NCBI GenBank assembly: GCA_005784505.1
Contig: VCAZ01000102.1
Coordinates: 1,502,481 to 1,566,480 of the forward strand
DNA length: 64,000 nucleotides
Source: Bagarius yarrelli
Lineage: Eukaryota; Chordata; Actinopteri; Siluriformes; Sisoridae
Reading direction: 5' to 3'
How positions within the stretch are numbered: the stretch's first letter is position 1; the number at the start of each line of letters is the position of its first letter. The notes beneath the pieces were generated by a model, which was not told the DNA's origin, ran no database searches, and saw only the letters and a program-made list of their open reading frames with translations. Below, piece by piece: positions 21,631 to 34,533 of the stretch. The translations under genes and the position numbers were made by a program.

Positions 21631-22369
21631 TAAAAAGTATACCCTGTGTGAATAATGTAGGAATCCCTCCTAAAAATGACACTTATGTTTAACAAAGTGT
21701 GCGGGTACATTTCAGCTGCGTATATGAAAACAGCCCCGGCTGTAAATGAATAAGTTAATTGCCCATCGGTTCCTGTGCAGAGGGAAACGTGAGGACAATA
21801 GAGCTTCTTTTGTCATTCCTGAAGTATGACAACTGCCTCCATCAACCAACAATAAATGTGTGAGTAGAACCCCCTGCCCCCCTGTAGAGAGACATTCTCA
21901 CCATCACACACACACATGCACAACTTTTAAAACACAACCATGACACAAGGATACAAAAAAACCCTGCTGAGTAAATAAAAAAGTACAGAAGGCAAATCAA
22001 AAGGTGTTGACTCATTCGCTGATAATCCTAAAATTTTAAGGAACTATGACCACACAAAAAGTAGTCAACACAGCACATCACTGCTTCTTATCAGCACGTA
22101 AACAATATTAGATTGCCGCTGACTGCGCTAGAATGCAGACTTTCTCCTGTAATTGTAAAATACATCAAATGTTTCCGATCCATGACACAAAATGTGTTTT
22201 AGAAACACAATCCGACTGTTCATAGTGTAGCTATTTTATTTAAAATGTTCAGTAATAATAACAATATTAATAGCTCGGAATATCTCTTGGCGCTAGCGAG
22301 CTTTATATGTACAGATTTGACATTAGAGTCATATTATTTCATTTAGGACAATTTGTGGTAGTCCGCCTA
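21631..22369. other. Intergenic, no gene recognised
   Basis: Unique-looking, moderately complex sequence (21660-21870) followed by AT-rich DNA. No gene or element recognised. Confidence 0.5.
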
Positions 22370-23530
22370 ACCCGAAAACGCTCCCACAATGTCTACTAAC
22401 ATTATTTAAAACTTGCCTAAATGTTAAACAGAAACATTTCTTAAAATAACATGCATGGAACGTTGTCATAACGTAAGTAATAATAGTAATAAAATCTTGT
22501 GACGTTCTTAAAAGGAATCATTAAGATATGTACTTGTGACATCCTTATGGCGTTTTGCCTACTCTGTGAACGTTTTTAAAAAGGTCGGAGGAAACGTTCT
22601 TAGAACAATACTATAAAGTAACATGCAAAAGTTGCCTAAATGTTACAAAAAGTTCCTAAAATAACATGCATGGAATGTTCGCATAACTTAAGTAATAATT
22701 ACGATATAGTCTTCTGGTGTTGAGAGAAAACGTTCTTGAAATGTTTTTATGCCATTATGCGTACTCAGTGAATGTTCTGAAAATGTTTGTAGAAAACGTT
22801 CTTAAAACTATACCATAGAATAACATAAAAAAGTTGCTGAAATGTTACAGCAAAAACATTCCTTAAATGCATGGACCATTCTCATAATGTTAGTAATAAT
22901 TAAGATAGGGTCTTGTGAAAACGTTCATTATGGCGTTATGCATACTTTATGAATGTTCTCGAAATGTTTGGAGGGAACGTTCTTGAATATCACCATAAAA
23001 TAACATAAAAAGTTGCCTAAATGTTAGAACAAAGACCTTAAAATAACATGCATGGAACGTTTTCATGACATTATTGATACGGTGTTGTGCTGTTGAAAGA
23101 AAACTTTCTTAGAACATCCTTATGGCGTTTTCTGTGAATGTTCTTATAATGTTTGGAGGAAACGTTTTCAGAACAACACCATAAAATAGACACGGTCTTA
23201 GGCTGTTGAGAGAAAACGTTCTTGAAACGTCCTTATGGCGTTATGCATACTCTGTGAATGTTCTGAAAATGTTTGAAGGCAACTTTCTTGGAACAATATC
23301 ATAAAATAACATAAAACGTTGCCTTAATGTTAAACCAAAAAAGTTTTTGAAAATAACATGCATGTGACGTTAGTAATAATTAAGATACAGTGTTCTGCTG
23401 TTGAGAGAAAACATTCTTGGAACATCCTTATGGTGTTTTGCGTACCCAGTCATTGTTCTTATAATGTTTGAAGAAAACATTTTTAGAACAATACCATAGA
23501 ATAACATTCAAAATCCGAATAGAAACGTTG
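22370..23530 (+). repeat. Degenerate tandem array of about 200-bp units built on AACGTTCT
   Basis: The unit contains AACATGCATGGAACGTT, then TTAGTAATAATTAAGATA, TGTTGAGAGAAAACGTTCTT, CCTTATGGCGTTATGC and GTGAATGTTCTGAAAATG. The ATGCATGGAACGTT landmark recurs near 22451, 22667, 22865, 23046 and, in decayed form, 23356. Five to six units are recognisable, with units of unequal length. Confidence 0.8.
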
Positions 23531-25079
23531 GAAAAGCGTTCTCAAAACATAAATTTGTTAAGGATTAAGGTTTGTTTGAACCTGTTTAAAGTTGGTGAAA
23601 AGTCAAACAGGCTAATATGTGAAGACTTTTATTTTTCAACAGGGGCTTCCAGCAGATTAAGTTAATAAAAAGAGAGACGCAGATCCTGAGGCTAGGCTCG
23701 GCTCGGCGCACCTCTGGAGGTCCCTAAGCAACACTTTGAGAACCACGGCTAGAAAGGATCGCTGTGTGTTCTTGGATAAGTAAAAAATGGTGTGAATAGG
23801 ATAAATTAGGAAATTAAGTCACAACACACACACACACGCACACACACACAGTCAGGCAGTCACCACCAAGCTGTGAACCAATGGGGGAGCCAATCCTTCA
23901 AATCTCATTTATGATCTTAGGAAAGCCTCTGAAAACATTTACTGACTGGAAGTAATTAAAAGAGACATTTTAGCAAAAGAAACAAACTCTTTGTCACGTA
24001 ATTAAAAAAATAGGACTTAATCTTGGGGTTTTATATATATAGGAAGTGGTAGCTTGGGGGTTATGGGGTAAAACAACTGATTAAATTGTTCTCAATTTAA
24101 TCCCCCAAACTGCCTCTTCTGGTCCCTATAGCATAGCTGTCGATAGCTTAATTTAGGTAACCTAAAACTAGCCAGACATTCAGACTTTTAGTAAAAAATC
24201 TTAATACATAGCAGATTTTATTATCCAAAAAGGTGTCTGACTGACATGGAAAGCAACCAATCACAGCATGTCTTCTTCAGCATCATATTGATAGGTGTGG
24301 AAATGTAACGTTGATGGCCCGTTGAACAATGAACAGCATTCAACTTTAGACTCTTTATTAAAGCAAGTCATGCTAACAAAATCACTTTATTGAATCCTTA
24401 ACAATCAGGGGCCACCATTGTTGTTTCTATAGCAACAGACATGTGGACTAAACCACATGTTTTTACAATAAATAGAATAAAAGAATAGGTAGTAGCTGGC
24501 ATTGGCAGGATACATACGCCATATAAGAAGTGATTTCTGTGACAATCGTCTTAAGGGGCTGAGAAAAAAAAACATGTAAACAGGTTCTTTTTTTAAAGAG
24601 ATGTTTATTTACCATTTTTGGAAGAAGTCTTTGGTACGACGACGATGAGGGGACATGTTCAGTATCATTCAGGAAAGAAAAGTTTATGCATTTTGACAGG
24701 GAAAAAGTAAAGTGGTTGCCATGTATTTATATATAATTACACACAATAATTGATGAATTTCAACAAAAAAAAAAAAAAAAAAGTAAAATAATTAAAAATA
24801 ATTTGGAAATTTATAAGTCCAGTACAGATTGTTGCTAACAGCAAATTGCTAATTTTTTTGAAGCATTACTTAAAATTACATAAAAATAATGTTTATAAAA
24901 TATAATTTACATTTATATTACATTTTTACATATTTCAGTCAATGTTTTAGCAAAACCATTTTCTGTCCTGCATGAGCTAATGCTGCATTTGCAGGCACAC
25001 ATCCATACATACACATTTTCATTGTTTAACTCTTTTAACCAGAGGCTAAAACCTGGAATTTTTGTCTGCCCATGTGCAG
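23531..25079. other. Intergenic; (CA)n tract, possible regulatory sequence
   Basis: (CA)n lies at 23825-23850. Positions 23860-24000 are complex and could be conserved noncoding DNA. An A run lies at 24765-24782. Positions 24045-24110 resemble a SINE head. No gene is seen. Confidence 0.45.
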
Positions 25080-25918
25080 TGTGGTTGTAACGAATCCCAG
25101 TTAGGCGAAAATAATTTAGAAACCACAGGTGCAGTTTATTTACAAAGTGAACACACTACACAAACATGTGGCAAAACACGAAACATGAACTCGACTATAC
25201 CAAACTTAACCTGACTTGCTGTAGCTAGACATAAACAGGCTCACCACAGCGGTCCAGGGACAAACCGAAATCCATGACAAACACAATGGGAAACACACGG
25301 GCTATAAATACACAATACTAACCAGTGGGAACAAGACACATGGACAAGGGAATCACGTGAAACAAACACATGGGGAACAAAGATTACATAAACATACATG
25401 CAATATAAACAAGAAACATAAACATAAAACAAGATCAAACATTAAACATGAAACATGAAACAAACATAAAACAAGATCGAACATGAAACATAAACCAAAA
25501 CATAAGCATTAAAATGAAACATAAATATGAAACATAAAACAAACATGAAACATGATAAACATAAACAAAACATAAGACAAGATCAAACATTAAACATAAA
25601 ACCTAAACATAAAACCTAAAAATAAACATAAACACGAAACATGAAACAAACATGAAACATGATTAACATAAACAAAACATGAAACAAGATCAAACATTAA
25701 ACATGAAACAAGAACATAAAACATAAACATAAAACATGAATATGAAACAAACATGATAAACATGAACAAAATATGAAACAAGATCAAACATAAAATATAA
25801 AACATGAAAACAAGAACATAAAACATAAGCATGACCTCAAAACATAAAACATGAACTACATAAAACATTAACATAATATAAGCATGAAGCATGAACCGTG
25901 GGAGGGATGGGTTGTTAC
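25080..25918 (-). repeat. Fish interspersed repeat with internal (AAACATGAAACATA)n minisatellite
   Basis: The element opens with GGTTGTAACGAATCCCAG, continues GTGCAGTTTATTTACAAAG and ends GGGAGGGATGGGTTGTTACA. The ends GTTGTAAC and GTTACA form a short inverted pair. From about 25375 to 25890 the interior is a degenerate minisatellite of AAACATAAAC and AAACATGAAAC units with AAGATCAAACATT interspersed. ORFs across it are repeat artefacts. Confidence 0.65.
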
Positions 25919-27242
25919 AGCAAAAGTGAAAAGAAGGATTTTTGTAACCTAATAATGGAATCTAGTGCTGTTATTCCTTTAATTAAAAAAAGAAAGGGAG
26001 AAGAATAATCTATGCATTCACAATGTTTTTTTGTTCGTCGCTCCGGATATGGAGCATCTGCCAAACACTGTAGATTGATATTAATATTAATTTAAACATG
26101 ATATTAAACCCAGTCGATGTTGTTACCTTTAAATGTAAGTCGGTCTGAATGAAGGTGCCCTAAAAAATGAAAGAAAGCTTAAAATCAATACTAATGTTTA
26201 GGTAAATATTAGGCTCACGATTTTAAAAGCCATTTTTATTTTCTTCAGACATACAAACACAATCCAGCGCTTTAAGCTTCATATAACAATATTTCTTGAA
26301 ATATTTTCCCGTTGTCATTTGGATAACCCAACACGTGGAGACAATGACTAAAAACTTTGACTAGCTTTTAACAAACGTAAAGAGTATAAGAGGAAGTGGT
26401 AGCTCAATGGTAAAGATGTTGTACTGCAGACTAATTGTGAAGATTGTGGGTTCATTTTCCAGCAACAATTTCCAATATACAGTATAACCCGAAGTATATT
26501 CACCACCATCCAGAAATCCCTCTCCGCAGTCTCGAGCTTTGTCAATCCAAGAAAAAGAATTCACAGCATTTAATACATTTCATGCAAAACACGGTGACCA
26601 GTATATCAAAGCTGGTGTGCATTAATCATTAGGCAAATCTGTATTGAGGCTTTGAATATCACAGGTGTGGCTTGGGTGAGGGTGTCGCGACACATCAACC
26701 ACACCAATGAACCAGAAGCGATGAAAATGAATCGAACCATTGTCCTCTAAACACCTGCTTGTAATCACTTGAGGATATGAATCATAGCACACAAAGCAAA
26801 TATTATATATTATGTATTTTTTTTAGTCAACTTTAACATCCAAGCAAACTATTTTCCAGGCTATGTGTTGAACAGATTGGTATCATCACTTTTAATTAAA
26901 AACAAACTGCTGATCCACACCTGTGTCTGTTTCTGAACATACACTAATTGAACGTAAAACGATGAAGGAGAACTTGTGCTATTTGTAATATTTATTGTTT
27001 GGCAGCTCTCCTGAACATCTCATTTGCATATTATTTTGAAATGAAAAACCGATGAATGCAACGTACTCGGACTAGTGTGAGTACTCTTTGCTTAAAAACT
27101 GCATCAGTCCGCTTGACTAGACTGCCAAGTAGACAGAAAGCAAACGTTTCGTACAAAATAAATATAATGCGGCTTGCATCGATGTTTATACAGTATAGTC
27201 TGGTGACTATCTGAGAGTGTACGTGCCTGTCCAAATGAAACA
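25919..27242. other. Intergenic, no gene; SINE-head fragment
   Basis: Positions 26390-26470 look like the tRNA-like head of a SINE (GTGGTAGCTCAATGGTAAAG...GTGGGTTCATTTTCC). The rest is AT-rich with no coding signal. Confidence 0.5.
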
Positions 27243-27930
27243 ATACTATATTATTGTAGAGTAACTTTATTATAGAACATGTAGTGAATTTCCCTGTGAT
27301 AAATATTGAAATGTTTACTAAATTTCAGTGATGTGATTATTTGTTGTGTTAATTCTACTACACCCTCTATAGTAACTCTACTATAGTAAAATAAACTAAT
27401 AGCTACATTAATGACTATAGTAAATTTTCTACAACTATATTATACCGTATGTGTGAGAATCTTCATAGCAAAAATCAGAAAGTGGATCAATGCAACACAC
27501 ACCAAATCAATGCAACACACAATAAAACCAAATATGTTAACAAACCGTTCATTTTTTATTGTTCATATTTTGTTGTAAATCTTTGTTTAACTTTTGTGGA
27601 ATCGATGATCTGACATTGCTGTTCATTAGAAATGGGAATCTGGTCTTTCACACTGGAACACACTGATCCCCATTAGTGACTCTGTTTCTCATAGAACAAC
27701 TCTTTATAATATTACTGATCAGTTCACTACAGTTCTTTCTATAGTACGACGTAAACATTACCCGAGTGTAAATACTATAACTAACTAAATCCTTTAGTAA
27801 AAACTATAATATCATCCAGTTTATTACAGTCTTCTAGTTTATTCTAAAAAGTATTTACCACAGTTTATCAATTCACTCGAGTAAATACTATAATACACTG
27901 CGGTAAGATGGAGTAAATACTTTAATAGTC
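27243..27930 (+). repeat. Dispersed repeat DR1, copy B
   Basis: The most complete copy. It has outer CTATAGTA-rich segments, TATACCGTATGTGTGAGAAT at about 27440, GGAATCTGGTC...GAACACACTGATCCCC near 27635-27672, then ATTACTGATCAGTTCACTAC, and ends with GAGTAAATACT/CTGCGGTAAGATGGAG. Confidence 0.7.
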
Positions 27931-28854
27931 TTAAGAAGATTTCCTAATATTCCCAAGAAACAAACCTACTCACATTCTATGTGATGTTATATGATGAACC
28001 CCAAACGGACTCATTTTAATTAAAACTCACAACAAGGCACAAATTCGTGCTGCGATTTGGTGCACAGCCTTCAAGAAACTTGTGGAGGCTCAGATCTGCT
28101 AAGTGCACTTGAATATTGATGGAGAACCTTCCTCAGGCCTCTGCCTCGGGCTATTGTGTCCTCTAATGTGCTCACTCTAGGTTGGCGGTTACATTTTTTT
28201 ACCCCGCTAAATCTTTTCTCATTGTGGTTTGCTTGTACGAATAGTAGTAGTGTGTATTGTTCAATAGAAGCGTAGTCGACTTAGATATTAGATTATTTGC
28301 TGCTGGACTTTGAGCTATCTGGCTGGTGGAATTTCACTTATTGTTGCATATAAATGTAAGAATTCTAATGCGGTCGCTGTGAGAACGTCTGTTTTTGTCT
28401 GCTGCCTTGGCATTGTTTGGGAAGATGGCAGTAAATCAAGTTATTTGAAAGGTGGTGGGCTGCAGGAAAGACACTGGCATTTATCATGGTATCATTGCCA
28501 GGAAGAAAACCCGAGTTATTTATGTGCACCCATGCAGACAAAAACAGAATGATTGGATGGGTTACCAGAACCTTTGGATTAAAAAGAAATAGTTCATGGA
28601 AGATCAAGGTTTATTATTATTTTGATTATTTCTTAAAATCAAAATTACTCCTCTTCCTATTAATGCGCTCTCATATTTAATCAGGTTGATGGAACGACAC
28701 AAATAAGCATCCTTGAGCGTTAAGCAACCTCAAAACCCTTTTCTCAGTTCAACATAAAAAAAACACACATGAAATGATAATCAAACTTATTCAGCGATGA
28801 TAATTAATAAAAGCTCTCTATTTTATACGTCGGCCATAAAAAGCTTGCTGAATA
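27931..28854. other. Intergenic, no gene recognised
   Basis: Complex sequence at 28080-28200 and 28300-28560, with short frames on both strands that lack family features. Possible regulatory DNA. Confidence 0.4.
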
Positions 28855-29115
28855 TTACTGGCTTTCATCCACACCGTTCTGTTTGTTGTTCAGCGTCTCT
28901 CATCTTTGTCAATACGAGCTATGATCTCCCATTAGCATGCGTCCGGCATGGGGAAATGGATAAAGGTTGCATACTGTTGTCACAGCAACCAAATAAATGG
29001 CACCCGGGGGCCAAACAATGGCCCGAGAGCCTTTTTTCTCTTTTGGCCACATCTGCCACTCTGCATTCACACTTGGGATGTTCTGTTGATGATTTTTTTT
29101 GTGCTTCTAAGCCCC
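28855..29115. promoter_or_regulatory. Candidate regulatory element in the sall4-zfp64 gap
   Basis: A compositionally balanced, non-repetitive island in AT-rich DNA. It contains AACAATGG (SOX-type site) near 29023 and CAACCAAATAAATGG. A 107-codon frame overlaps it but shows no protein family features. The call rests on composition and context only. Confidence 0.25.
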
Positions 29116-29727
29116 TTTAAATACGTACAGGCAGCAAAAAAAATTGGACGCACTTTGGATAGGAGCCAAGTTTTATTTCAGTGAATTGAATGATTGATTC
29201 AACTTGCAGTACTAAAAGTAATGACTGTTTTGGCCCGGAATTTTTTTTTAGAGATTAGAAAAAACGGGAAAGCGGAAAACACAGAATAATTTATTATTGT
29301 ATGATGTTGTTTTTTTATTCCAGAGCTGATTGAAACGGTGCTATAGATTGTCCGAGTTTTATTTATCTTTATCTTGTCCACCACGTCACACTATTTTATT
29401 TACACTACGCAGTCAGCTTGTGTACTAAGCAAACTAAAGGCATTCTGTTTCATACCTTGAATGAATGCACCAGAATAAAGCCTGATTTGACTTAATGTTT
29501 CTTTTTCTGCGGCAAGACATGTTTTTACACACACAAGCCCTGGGATTATCTATTAAAGCCCTGCCATAATTCAATATATAGAAGTTGACTGTGGTACTGA
29601 GTAACCACATGCCGGGAACACGGGGTGGGGAATGCAAACACTGTGGCTTGTGGCATAAAGTTTACCTCAGATTAACTGCGAGCACCACGGATGAGTCAGG
29701 TCCATGTAAAACTAGCAAACGAAACAT
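29116..29727. other. Intergenic, no gene recognised
   Basis: AT-rich; no coding sequence or repeat recognised. Confidence 0.5.
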
Positions 29728-29910
29728 AGGGGTGTAGAGTTGTTGATTGGAAGACCAGTGTTCAAGCCCCATCGCCGCCAAGTCCGCCACTGCTGAGTCC
29801 TTGAGCAAGACCCTTAACCCTTCCTGCTCCAGGGGCGCTGTATCATAGCTGACCCTGCGCTCTGATCCGAACTTACTAGGATGTGATATGCGAAGAAAAA
29901 CATTTATTAT
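29728..29910 (+). mobile_element. tRNA-derived SINE (family 2)
   Basis: It shows GGAAGACCAGTGTTCAAGCCCC (B-box region), CTTGAGCAAGACCCTTAACCC, CTGCTCCAGGGGCGCTG and GATGTGATATGCGAAGAAAA. It shares this order with 63244-63480 and 51212-51477. Confidence 0.7.
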
Positions 29911-30538
29911 GTTGTACTATATGTTGTACAGTGTATAATTATATATGTGAAAAATAAAACGTGTGATTTGGTTTAATATTGATAAAATCATGATTTATCC
30001 TACACACTTATACAGGATAATACCACAAATTTTCCAAAAAAGATTCCGTGACCGAGACTGTGACATGACTCGTGCTGTTAAGATCTGCAAACAGATGTCC
30101 CTATTCACCAAAAGTTATACACGGTAGGGCAGACAAATGGATCAGGTGTCTGTGCGTTATCTGCACCTTTTCATGTGTAAATGAAGGATCGTGAATGTGA
30201 CTTCTCCAGCAACAGGTTTTTGATTTCAGTGTATATGAGATGAGTGTACCGTCCCGGCTAAATCACAGGAACAATGGCCTGTAGCCATGGTCAATTCAGA
30301 GGGAATGGCTCGGGCCTTTGTCCTTGTCCTGCTCAGATGGCCATAACCTTATAGATACAGAGAGGCAGGCAAAAGAAAACATTGCTTGGAAGGGGACACA
30401 AAAAGATATTTAATAGTTGCATCGAATTGCATCCTCCATCCATCCATCCTCCACCGTGCTTAATTCCAAGTAAGTATAGCAAGAGGGCAAAGAATAAAGG
30501 TATATGTATATATACCTGTTACACTCAGGGTTACACAC
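29911..30538. other. Intergenic with a possible regulatory island
   Basis: Positions 30240-30385 are balanced, non-repetitive sequence with GGAACAATGGCC (SOX-type) and TTTGTCCTTGTCC. (CCAT) units lie near 30434-30448. No gene is seen. Confidence 0.35.
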
Positions 30539-30899
30539 TAGGGTTGTGTATTGGCAAGGGCCTCACGATACAATATTTATATCGTGATACGTGGGTTACA
30601 ATACGATATATCATCATATATAAGGATTTTAAACAATAAATATTGCAATAGTAAAGAAAAAAAGTTCAGGTACCCTGATTTTTTCCGCCATTTTGACTTT
30701 TGTGACAATGGGATAGGTGTCAGTAAAGGAGGAAGTCTTTTGATGTATATTGAGGGTTATGACCAAATATTAACTTAAACATAAATCAGTTTAAAATGTT
30801 AATTATTTATATATTAACACCAGAAATTCGAATATCGAAACGCTATTGTGAAAAAAATATCGCGATTATTAGCTGTATCAATAATTTTACACAGCCCTA
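30539..30899 (+). mobile_element. hAT-like nonautonomous element (TAGGGYTGTGTA ends)
   Basis: It begins TAGGGTTGTGTATTGGCAAG and ends TTTTACACAGCCCTA, an inverted match over about 12 bases. It contains the cACGATACAATATTTATATCG segment usual in this common fish repeat. The interior has no ORF of interest. Confidence 0.65.
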
Positions 30900-32317
30900 T
30901 GAGTCAGATATAAATAAGTTCAAACTAATGCAGTGCAGTTTTACAGGATAGGTACAGAGAGCTTGTACATTTTATTTTTTAACACAATATTGTTGCAAAG
31001 TGGCTTTTCATCTGCTCCGAATTATCTTTCATTTTGCCATGTGATCTCTCACAAAGGTTCATGAACTCCTTAAGCAAACACGAGTCACCTTAAATACAAT
31101 CCGTCCAAACGTTGCTTCCCCCTCTACCATGCAGCTCAGACCCTGATATTACCCAACATTCCTCTTAAACCATATCTGACCATGAACGATGCCTAGTACA
31201 GGTTTGAAGATCTATTTTTTTTTGTCGCCGCACTTTTTTGTGACATAGCCCGCTGCTTTTAATTTTATACGTGCCTAGTCATGCAAAACTGAGGCCAGCT
31301 TTGCACAGAGGGTGTCCACCCTCTGCTGTCTATATTGATCCAACAAATTTGCCACAAATCATTTCACAAATGCCCAGTGGGGGGCTATAGAAGCCAGTGG
31401 AAGTGCCCCATTCAGCCCGCCTGTGCCCCTGTGGAGAGGCAAACCCAGTGCCTGGTTTATTTCAGCAGATTGACAGCCTCTGATCATTCGGCCATCTGTG
31501 GGGTGGGCTGGACTGAGCTTATAAGCTCTTAATGCTTCTTCAGAAGTAACAAAAAAATATTACAAAGCAAATCAAAAAATTACAAAAAAAAACAATGCTG
31601 ACAGGTGCTTCGAGTTCAACAATGGAAAATTTATATGTGAAAAGTCAAGGAAATATCTAATATATGACTATAATACCAAAGCCTTTATTTACTGCTAATA
31701 TTTCTGGAAATCGAAACATATTTTTTGGAAATAAATGTGTAAATAAACAAGGTATTTTCTATATTTATTATATAGTTAATATATTATATTATATTTATTA
31801 TATTATATTATATGAATATTATATATATATATCTATATTATATCATATATAAACAGACAAAAACATATTCGGCACCTTGAGTGTGTATGCATGCAAATAA
31901 GAAATGAAGATGATGAAAAGCATTGATGCGGTTTAGGTCTTTGTTATTCTCAAATTTAAAAAAAAATCTGACACAATATTTGCGATATAATTACGATTTG
32001 TACATTTTTTCTACTGAATGTTTATCCACCTTAAAGTAAAATGAATTTTATTTAATTTTGCAATAGCAACGGGCCGATGTCCTAGAGCAGCTTTATAATA
32101 AACTGGCTTGAATTGAGTTGGTTTAGATTGTAAGGATTTGGTTGCCTAGTTTAACAGGTGTAGCTTCCACTTGCCGAACCAACTGCAGCTGGAGATACTT
32201 GAGACCTTTAAATGTTGTAAGTGGAGTGCAGGGTCACAGATTCACAGCCAGGAGTAACTGACACAGGCCCTAGGTCACTTTATTAATCATTAATCTTAAT
32301 GCATCCAAGTTGCAGGA
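30900..32317. other. Intergenic with possible regulatory island (31040-31530)
   Basis: Positions 31040-31200 and 31270-31530 are GC-balanced and non-repetitive, in contrast to the AT-rich flanks ((AT)-rich 31760-31850). A 65-codon frame at 31335 has no family features. Conserved noncoding DNA is the favoured reading, from composition alone. Confidence 0.3.
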
Positions 32318-32765
32318 GTATAGTGTAGTATATTAGAGTATTTACTCCATCTTACTGCGGTGTACTATAGTATTAACTCTAACTGTAACTGAATGGATAA
32401 ACTGTAGTAAACTTTACAAGTTACTAGAATAAACTAGAAGACTGTGATAAACTGGATCGTATTAAAGTATTTACTTAAGTATTTGTTTGTTATAGTATTT
32501 ATTTATTATTATACATTATTTATTTATAGAACTGTAGTGAACTGATCCATAATATTTTATATGAATAGTTGTAGAAAATGAACTATAGTCATTAATGTAG
32601 TTATTAGTTTATTTGACATATATCGTTACTATAACGAGTGTATAGAATGAACACAACAAATTCTCACATCAGTGCATTTTACTATGATTATTACCAACAC
32701 ACTACAGTATTTACACAGGAAATCTTTACTACATTTCAATAGTCAGTTACTCACAATACATAGTA
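32318..32765 (-). repeat. Dispersed repeat DR1, copy C (inverted, internally deleted)
   Basis: Read on the minus strand it matches the 3' and 5' flanks of copies A and B (CTGTAGTGAACTGATC and GTGATAAACTGGAT...AGAATAAACTAGAAGACTG on plus). The central GAACACACTGATCCCC block is missing. Confidence 0.6.
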
Positions 32766-33747
32766 TGTTTTATTTGGGGGGAGGTGAGAGAGTTAGCAGT
32801 CAATGCATCGTTAAAAAATCACAGGACTTAATAATACTAACCAAAAAACCCCACGAATATTCCATGACGCAAAACAATAAACGTTGCTATAGTTTAAAAT
32901 GCGCATAACTAACGAGGATGTTTGTGTCCTAAAACCACTAATCAAGACGATGTCTCGTTCTGAGAAGCAGAAGCAGAGCGGTGTAATTTTCAGAGAATAA
33001 CATCATTACTGACCGCTGGCTTTCTCTGGCATCTGAAACAGAGACATGGTGTGCTGTTGCAATGACCCTCACCAATTTGGGTCATACATTTGCTCCACCC
33101 TTACCCCCCTTTGCCCTCCATCTTTTTTTTTAGTGCTCAATGCCTCATGTGGTTGCGAGTTTGTATGCATGTAAAGAGAGAGCTCTTCAATGGATAAAGG
33201 AACAAAGACAATGGAAAAAGTATACAGCCGGTGAGATGGTAAATTATGGTAATTATGGTGTTTTATAAATCTGGTAGGGTGGGAAGATTTCTTGTAATTT
33301 CCATTACATGGTGAACTGTTTTTCTTTAAACTACTTGCTCAAAATCAGTGTGATACGTTAATATAGAGATAAGGACAGAGTAGGTTTCCATGTGTGTATG
33401 GTTAGACTAAACATCTTACACCTGTCAAAGAGCAGAAGTTTTTTATGATTATTTAGTGAACTAATTTTTTCAAATAAATAAAAAGTTTATAATGATGAGC
33501 AGAAAGATAAGACAGACGGAAAAGGTTCCTAGCAGTATTTACTGCATCTATAATCATAGGGCTTAATTATCTAACTGACTCAACTAAGTAGCCTCAACAG
33601 AGCTTTAAAAAGTCACAATAGTGATCTTAGATAACCGTAAGGCTCTGAAGAGAAATTCCACACACACATGTTGTGATAGTTGCATGCAAGTCTTCACCAC
33701 CAACTTCAGCACGAAGCAGTAATGTATTTTTTTTACATTAATATGTC
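32766..33747. other. Intergenic, no gene recognised
   Basis: Positions 33000-33130 are more complex than their surroundings. The rest is AT-rich. No gene. Confidence 0.45.
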
Positions 33748-34000
33748 TAGCATTTTGCACCTTTTTGGAAGCTTGGTGGTCCTGGGAATGGAACTCCTGA
33801 CCATTAAACTCATAACTCTTGTTGATCATCGATCCGTGGTCCAACAACTTAATTTATGACAAATGCCATATTTAAAGTGACTTACATTTATTTATTTTTA
33901 TCCAACTGAGCAGTTGCGTTAAGGGCCTTGCTCATCGGCAGCTTGGTGGTCCCGGGAATCAAACAATTGGCTTTCTGATCAGCAGTCCAACCCCTTAACC
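33748..34000 (-). mobile_element. Two adjacent SINE family 1 fragments
   Basis: A partial copy (33748-33852, GCTTGGTGGTCCTGGGAATG) is followed by a fuller one (33860-34000, GTTAAGGGCCTTGCTCATC, GGTGGTCCCGGGAATCAAAC, CCAACCCCTTAACC), both in minus orientation. Confidence 0.6.
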
Positions 34001-34179
34001 AATAAAAAAGAAACCGTTAGGCTATAATAAATTCAGAATAAATTATATAGGAAATAAATGATGTATAATTACATCCTCTGGTCACCCAGATGTGAATGGT
34101 TTTTGAGTCTGGATCCTTTCAAGGTTCTTTTTTTGCAACTGTTGCCTCAGGCCTGCTCATTAAAGATAAGTATACATTA

Positions 34180-34305
34180 AGTATACAACTGAACAAGTGG
34201 GGGTTAAGGGCCTTGCTCACGGGCCCAACAGTGGTAACTTGGCAGTGTAGGGAACCCCTTCCAGTTAGCAGTTCAATACCTTAATCACTGCGCTACCATT
34301 TCCCA
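34180..34305 (-). mobile_element. SINE family 1 copy
   Basis: It shows GGGGTTAAGGGCCTTGCTCA, GGCCCAACAGTGGTAACTTG and CAATACCTTAATCACTGCGC. The tail region is absent. Confidence 0.6.
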
Positions 34306-34533
34306 ATAAACTCTGAAGAATGGAAAACACATGAACGTTGTTTCTTTCATTCCTTTATTTATATACAGGCTTTACAAATATATTCTTTTTATATATTCTT
34401 TATAAAATAAATATTATGACATAAAACAAGACAGTGTGCACTGGCATAGAAAGTTAAGCGGTGTAATACTTTGTTAAGCGGTGTAATACTTGGCATGACT
34501 TAAAACTATCCAACTAATCCTGGATTAACATCC

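Noticed and set aside
25590..25892. 100-codon minus ORF rich in Met, Phe, Tyr and Val
   Set aside because: It is translation of the AAACATGAAAC minisatellite.
28797..29120. 107-codon plus ORF
   Set aside because: No domain or family resemblance; it overlaps a balanced noncoding island.
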